This document shows, piece after piece, positions 59,915-64,000 of a stretch of 64,000 nucleotides of DNA. This DNA is from Chara braunii. Its lineage: Eukaryota; Streptophyta; Charophyceae; Charales; Characeae. The stretch lies in NCBI GenBank assembly GCA_003427395.1, contig BFEA01000025.1:3612432-3676431 (forward strand). Reading direction: 5' to 3'. Under the pieces are notes generated by a model that saw nothing but the letters and a program-made list of their open reading frames with translations, ran no database searches and was not told the origin of the DNA. The translations under genes and the position numbers were made by a program. How positions within the stretch are numbered: the stretch's first letter is position 1; each line of letters begins with the position of its first letter.

Positions 59915-60930
59915 TCTTGGCGGAGCGGGCTCGACAGGGGCGTCGAGAGGAGGTCCGGGCTTGTTTGTCGAGCGACCGAGGACCAGTCGGTCGCCCTAAT
60001 ACCAGGAGATTGACCTGTAGAAAACTTGTCTAAGAAGGAATCGGTCGACATTTTCATCCGACCGGTTGGGAGAAATAGGGGTAGTCAGGTCATCCCTAAT
60101 TTTGGGTGCGTCAACCGTCAGGGTCAGCCGTAGAAATAGACGAGAGGGGCTACTTTTTCCGCCGCGCTGAGGTCCACCTCTTTTCCACCGATTCCGGGTC
60201 GTTCCCAGAACGACCGGCCGCAGGACAATGAATTGAGTGTGGGCCTTGACGAGGCCCTTTTACGGTGTCCAACAGATGTTAGGAGGGGGGGCCCACATTT
60301 AATTAAATTTAATATTAAAATTAAAACTGGGCGAAAGAATTAAAGACAACAAAAGAGCAGAGAAAAACGGGATATTTTCCAATTTATTCAAATTCTCCGG
60401 TATTTGAATTTTAATAGGGTCGCCCTCAATTATCGACATTTTAGATAATAGAATCAAATGTATGAAAAAGATTCAAAAAAAAAAAAAAAAAAGGAAAACA
60501 AAGAATTTTCGACGTTTCATTGAATGCCATCGGAATTTATTTTTGGCAAGATTGTCTCTATTTCTGTTGTTTTCGATAAAAGAATTAGGAAATGAGAAAA
60601 AAAAAAAAAAAAAAGATATTAAGGAAGAAAACCATGATTATTAGATGATTGACGTAAATTTGTTCGATTTGTTCGCGATCGGATTTGCCCCGGATTGTTT
60701 ATTTACTTTACTTCTGGCGATTTTAACTATTTTGGCGATGATTGAGATTGCTTAAATGGACTTACCTGATTATCCCGATTTCTAGCCTCACCACAACCTG
60801 TGCGCTATGAGTACGGCGCGGATGGATGGCGTGGTGTTATCGACATATTGCTTTGATTATCCCACCTGCCTTCAAAGCATCGGTATGGCCGCTGCCCCGG
60901 TTAGGACGTCTGGTTCGAGAGAGGTTTGGA
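59915..60930. other. 3' noncoding part of the Ty3 element, no gene recognised
   Basis: GC-rich to about 60,290, then strongly AT-rich with two A-runs (60,475-60,492 and 60,597-60,614). A purine run (AGGAGGGGGGG, 60,280 onward) resembles a polypurine tract but no LTR start follows it. Confidence 0.35.
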
Positions 60931-60939
60931 GTTGTCACT

Positions 60940-61460
60940 GGGCCACGGTATTATACGGTATTTAACATGTTCCCAGGTTCGGTGTTGGTTCAATATTGGT
61001 CCGGCGTCGGCGGAATATGGGTCACAGCGACTCCGATTGGTTATTTCCGATTCGATATTAACACGGGATTGAGACGTTCTACGACATTTGGCATATTTCA
61101 TGTTCAGTATTGGCCGGGCAACGACATGCATCAGATTCAGATTGGGTCGGTTTTCGAGTGGTACACGCCGCTGCGTTATCTTCAGACTCGGTGTTGGTTC
61201 GGCAACGGCGTGGTACGAGTTACTATGGCTCCGGTCGATTATTTTTATCCTTTACACTAGTACTACGTTGATCTGGTACGATTCGCGGAATACTGATCCG
61301 ACTCGGTTACGGCATGGGAACATCATGGTACTTTCTGATTTGAATATTCCTATACTATCGTAGGTGGCACTCATGATGGTAACAGAGCAGCAAATTTGCG
61401 GCGGTTCCTATTTCTCAGGTTCGATCAATGATACGGAACTGGCACCGCAGGCTACATTAA
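60940..61460 (+). repeat. Degenerate ~115-130-bp repeats
   Basis: CGGTGTTGGTTCAATATTGG (60,980), TTCAGTATTGGCCGGGCAAC (61,103) and CGGTGTTGGTTCGGCAACGG (61,189) head similar blocks that contain GG(T/C)TC-CGATTGGTTATTT-like or GGTCGATTATTTTTAT-like segments. They create a 144-codon ORF (60,826-61,260) that is more likely a by-product of the repeat than a gene. Confidence 0.45.
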
Positions 61461-62294
61461 TCAAAATCATGTCGGACCTCTGGTTTGGTAACGAGCCTCG
61501 GGCTCTTGACGACACTACCGAGTTTTAATGCCCCTCGCTATCTCAAGTCCGCAGTGGTCCTGGTTGGCCTGAGTACTCTCTGGTTTAACGCGAAAACAGC
61601 GGGGTGGGCCTGTTGACACTTGCTGGAACTGTTGCCGCTTTTCAGGTTGGTACCGCTGTTTTCCCGCGGGCGCGCTGGTACCATTGTAATTCACACGATA
61701 TTGGACTGTGTACCTGTGCTCTCGAGGGCCTCTGGTCGGCGGAGGCCCATGCCCAGTGCAGCATTCCCCATATAGGGAGGACCAGTTGGTAGTCGGGGGG
61801 ACAGTGAGACGAGGGGGAAGACAGCTTGCCATGTGTACCCCGCCGCGCAGCAGCTCGGTTCGGAACGGGAGGATGGAACGAACAGTCGGAGAATGAGCGC
61901 ACGAGTCCTCGGGAAGGGGTCAATGGAAGAGTTGTGCTCGATGTGCAAGGGAAACTAGGCGGATGGAGGAGTAATCAGGGACGGGTCAGGTGTGTGCAGC
62001 CCTCTCCTGATGATGACTGAAGAAGTGCGAACAGCGGGAGAGAGGAGCGCGTGCTGGAACGGCTTGCTACGAGAGCTTTGTCAGGGCTCGAGTTGCTCGG
62101 CTGCCGTTCAGAGTTTCACCCACCTGATTACAAGCAGTAAATAGGGAGGGAACAAACGCACGTTGATCGTAACCGCATGTGGAAGGTTCACTGGCTGAGT
62201 CTGACTCCTGATGACTTCATTTGATTTGGTAAGACTTTATCGTCGAATGAGGCTGATACCAAGTTTTGGGTGAGTACTAGTTATGTACGACTTA

Positions 62295-63905
62295 CACTCT
62301 TCAGAGTATGAGCTTTGAAACAGCCCCTAAAAGCGGGCAAATACATTCAGATTTTTGGGCATGAAATGCCCGCAGCATGCTTCGTTAGGAGACGAGCTTT
62401 GAATCGGCCCTCAAAATCGTGTAGATACGTTCAGATTTTTTTTTGGTGCAAGAGATGGCCGCTGCATACTTCGCTGGAAATGAGCTTTGAAACGGCCCCT
62501 AAAAGCAGGCAAATACATTCAGATTTTTTAGCATGAAATGTCCGCAGCATGCTTCGTTAGGAGACGAGCTTTGAATCGATCCTCAAAAGCGGGCAAATAC
62601 ATTCAGATTCTTTTGGGCTTGACGTGTCCGCGGCATACTTCGAAGGAAAAGGGGCTTTGAAGACGGTCCACAAAGGTGGTTGAGTGCATTCAGATTTTGG
62701 GTATGATATGCGTACCGCATATTTCTCTGAGAACGAACTCCGAATCTGNCCTCAAAAGNGGGGCATGTGCGCCTAAAAGATTGGGCGTGATATGCCCGCA
62801 ACCTGCCTCTCAGAAAACGAGCTCTGAATCAGCCCCCAAAAGCGGGCGAGTACATCCAAATTTTGTGTGTGAAATGCCCGCAGCACATTTCTTATAAGAC
62901 GAGCGTCAAATCTGCCGTTTTATAGTTATCAGAGAATGAGATACAAATTCGCCCTCTAAAACAGGACGAATGCATACGGATTATTGACTTGATATGCTCG
63001 CTGCGCACTTCCAAGAAGACGAGTTCTGAATTTCCCCTCAAAACAGAGCAGATGCATTCAGTTTTTTTGGGCCAGATGTGCTCGATTCATACTTCTCTGA
63101 TTATGGACTTTGAATCATCCCTCAAAACAGGGCAGATACATTCAGTTTTGTGGGCCAGTTGTGCTCCATTCATACCTCTCTGATTATGAACTTTGAATCA
63201 GCTCTCAAAACAGGGCAGATACATTCAGTTTTGCGGGTTAGATGTGTCCTATTCATACTTCTCTGATTATGAACTTTGAATCAGCCCTCAAAACTGGGCG
63301 GATACATTCAGCTTTTCGGGCCAGATGTGCTCGATTCATACTTCTCTAATTACGGACTTTGAATCAACCCTCAATACTGGGTAGATACATTCACTTTTTC
63401 GGGTCAGCTGTGCTCGATTCATACTTCTCTAATTACGGACTTTGAATCAACCCTCAACACTGGGTAGATACATTCAGTTTTTCGGGCGAGACGTGCTCAA
63501 TTCATACTTCTCTGATTATGGGCTTTGAATCAGCCCTCGAAACTGGGCAGCTACATTGAGTTTTTCGGGCCTGGTATGCTCGCTACATGCTTCTCGGATT
63601 ATAAGCTTCGAACCAGCCCCCAAAACGGGGCAGATACATTCTGTTTACGGGCTTGGTGCGGCCATCGCATGCTTCTCAGATTGTAAACTCTGAACCTACC
63701 TGCAAAAGCAGGGCAAACGCGTTCTGACTTTTGTTCTCATATGGTCGTATCATACTCTTTTAGATACAAACTTAAATCTACCCTCGAAAGCTGGGCAAAC
63801 TCGTTCAGATTCTGATCCTTAGATGCCGTTTTATATTCTTTGGAAGTACGTGCCTGAATCTACCTTCAAAAGCGGATCAATGCATCCAAATTTTGGGGCT
63901 TGACA
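62295..63905 (+). repeat. Satellite-like array, about 19 units of ~85 bp
   Basis: Each unit contains GACTTTGAATC(A/G)(A/G)CCCTCAAAA, GGGCAGATACATTCAG, TTTTCGGGCC and GTGCTCGATTCATACTTCTC or close variants. The ATTCAG marks fall at 62,344, 62,428, 62,516, 62,600 and 62,687 (spacing 84-88) and continue to the last unit near 63,883. Left, middle and right units form sub-families, with the most uniform ones at 63,060-63,540. Confidence 0.9.
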
Positions 63906-63911
63906 CTCCCG

Positions 63912-64000
63912 CGAACAGCGAGGGGGGAACAAAAAGAAAGGCCAAACAAGATAGGAACAGAGAGAGAGGGACAGACTATGTGGCCGCTCGAGCGCGAAAG
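63912..64000 (+). repeat. Start of the probable 3' LTR, cut by the window edge
   Basis: AACAGCGAGGGGGGAACAAA and the following bases to the end match 49,954-50,038 in direct orientation with few differences. It follows the satellite array without spacer or clear polypurine tract. Confidence 0.55.

Larger units (their letters stand above)
49954..64000 (+). mobile_element. Ty3/gypsy element, nearly intact pol, runs off the window
   Basis: Order: LTR, tRNA-Asp-type PBS, leader, gag with zinc knuckle, protease, RT, RNase H, integrase, basic tail, a 4-kb repeat-rich 3' region, and the start of a second LTR-like sequence. It is less decayed than its minus-strand neighbour: pol has one TAG in 974 codons. 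RT motifs (QDLQKVN, PMGWTNGVAVFQ, FLDDFPIKGP) differ from the common plant chromoviruses. Confidence 0.75.

Noticed and set aside
60826-61260. 144-codon ORF in the 3' part of the plus-strand Ty3 element
   Set aside because: Its open frame follows from degenerate tandem repeats and it shows no domain; not called as a gene.
62250-62266. Minus-strand primer binding site for initiator tRNA-Met (TGGTATCAG)
   Set aside because: Only nine bases match and no LTR end or element lies in that orientation beside it.

Overview
The window looks like nuclear DNA of a streptophyte (land-plant lineage) with a repeat-rich genome. The one clear host gene encodes a plant-type, apparently plastid-targeted ketol-acid reductoisomerase (KARI). 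It is split into small exons by long GT-AG introns and surrounded by Helitron, Ty3/gypsy, SINE and MITE sequences. A charophyte alga such as Chara would fit, but that species guess is inference only.

Layout. 1-7.5 kb: a decayed Helitron Rep/helicase element carrying a foreign Ty3 integrase fragment. 7.7-10.2 kb: unidentified ORFs ending in a duplicated 3' tail with poly(A). 11.2-12.0 kb: a reverse-transcriptase remnant ending in an A-rich tract. 12-24 kb: no host gene; a dense patchwork of tRNA-like SINEs, three TIR elements with 3-bp TNA target duplications, a second hairpin MITE family, long foldbacks and a decayed gag-like ORF. 24.67-40.84 kb (+ strand): ten exons (553 codons) of KARI; the last exon is missing and probably lies in the 800-N gap at 41,617-42,416. 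The introns hold several foldback MITEs with TA target sites, tandem duplications and a partial triplication of exon 7. 44.3-49.9 kb (- strand): a dead Ty3/gypsy chromovirus. 49.9-64 kb (+ strand): a second Ty3/gypsy element with a tRNA-Asp-type primer binding site, gag, protease, a nearly intact RT-RNaseH-integrase ORF, a basic tail and, in its 3' part, a roughly 19-unit array of an ~85-bp repeat. The first bases of a probable 3' LTR appear at the right edge.

Function. KARI performs the second common step of valine, leucine and isoleucine synthesis in plastids. Everything else is mobile or mobile-derived. The elements show different decay: the Helitron stop codons are all TGA, while those of the two Ty3 elements are TAG. 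No bacterial-type operons, CRISPR arrays, rRNA or intact tRNA genes were seen.
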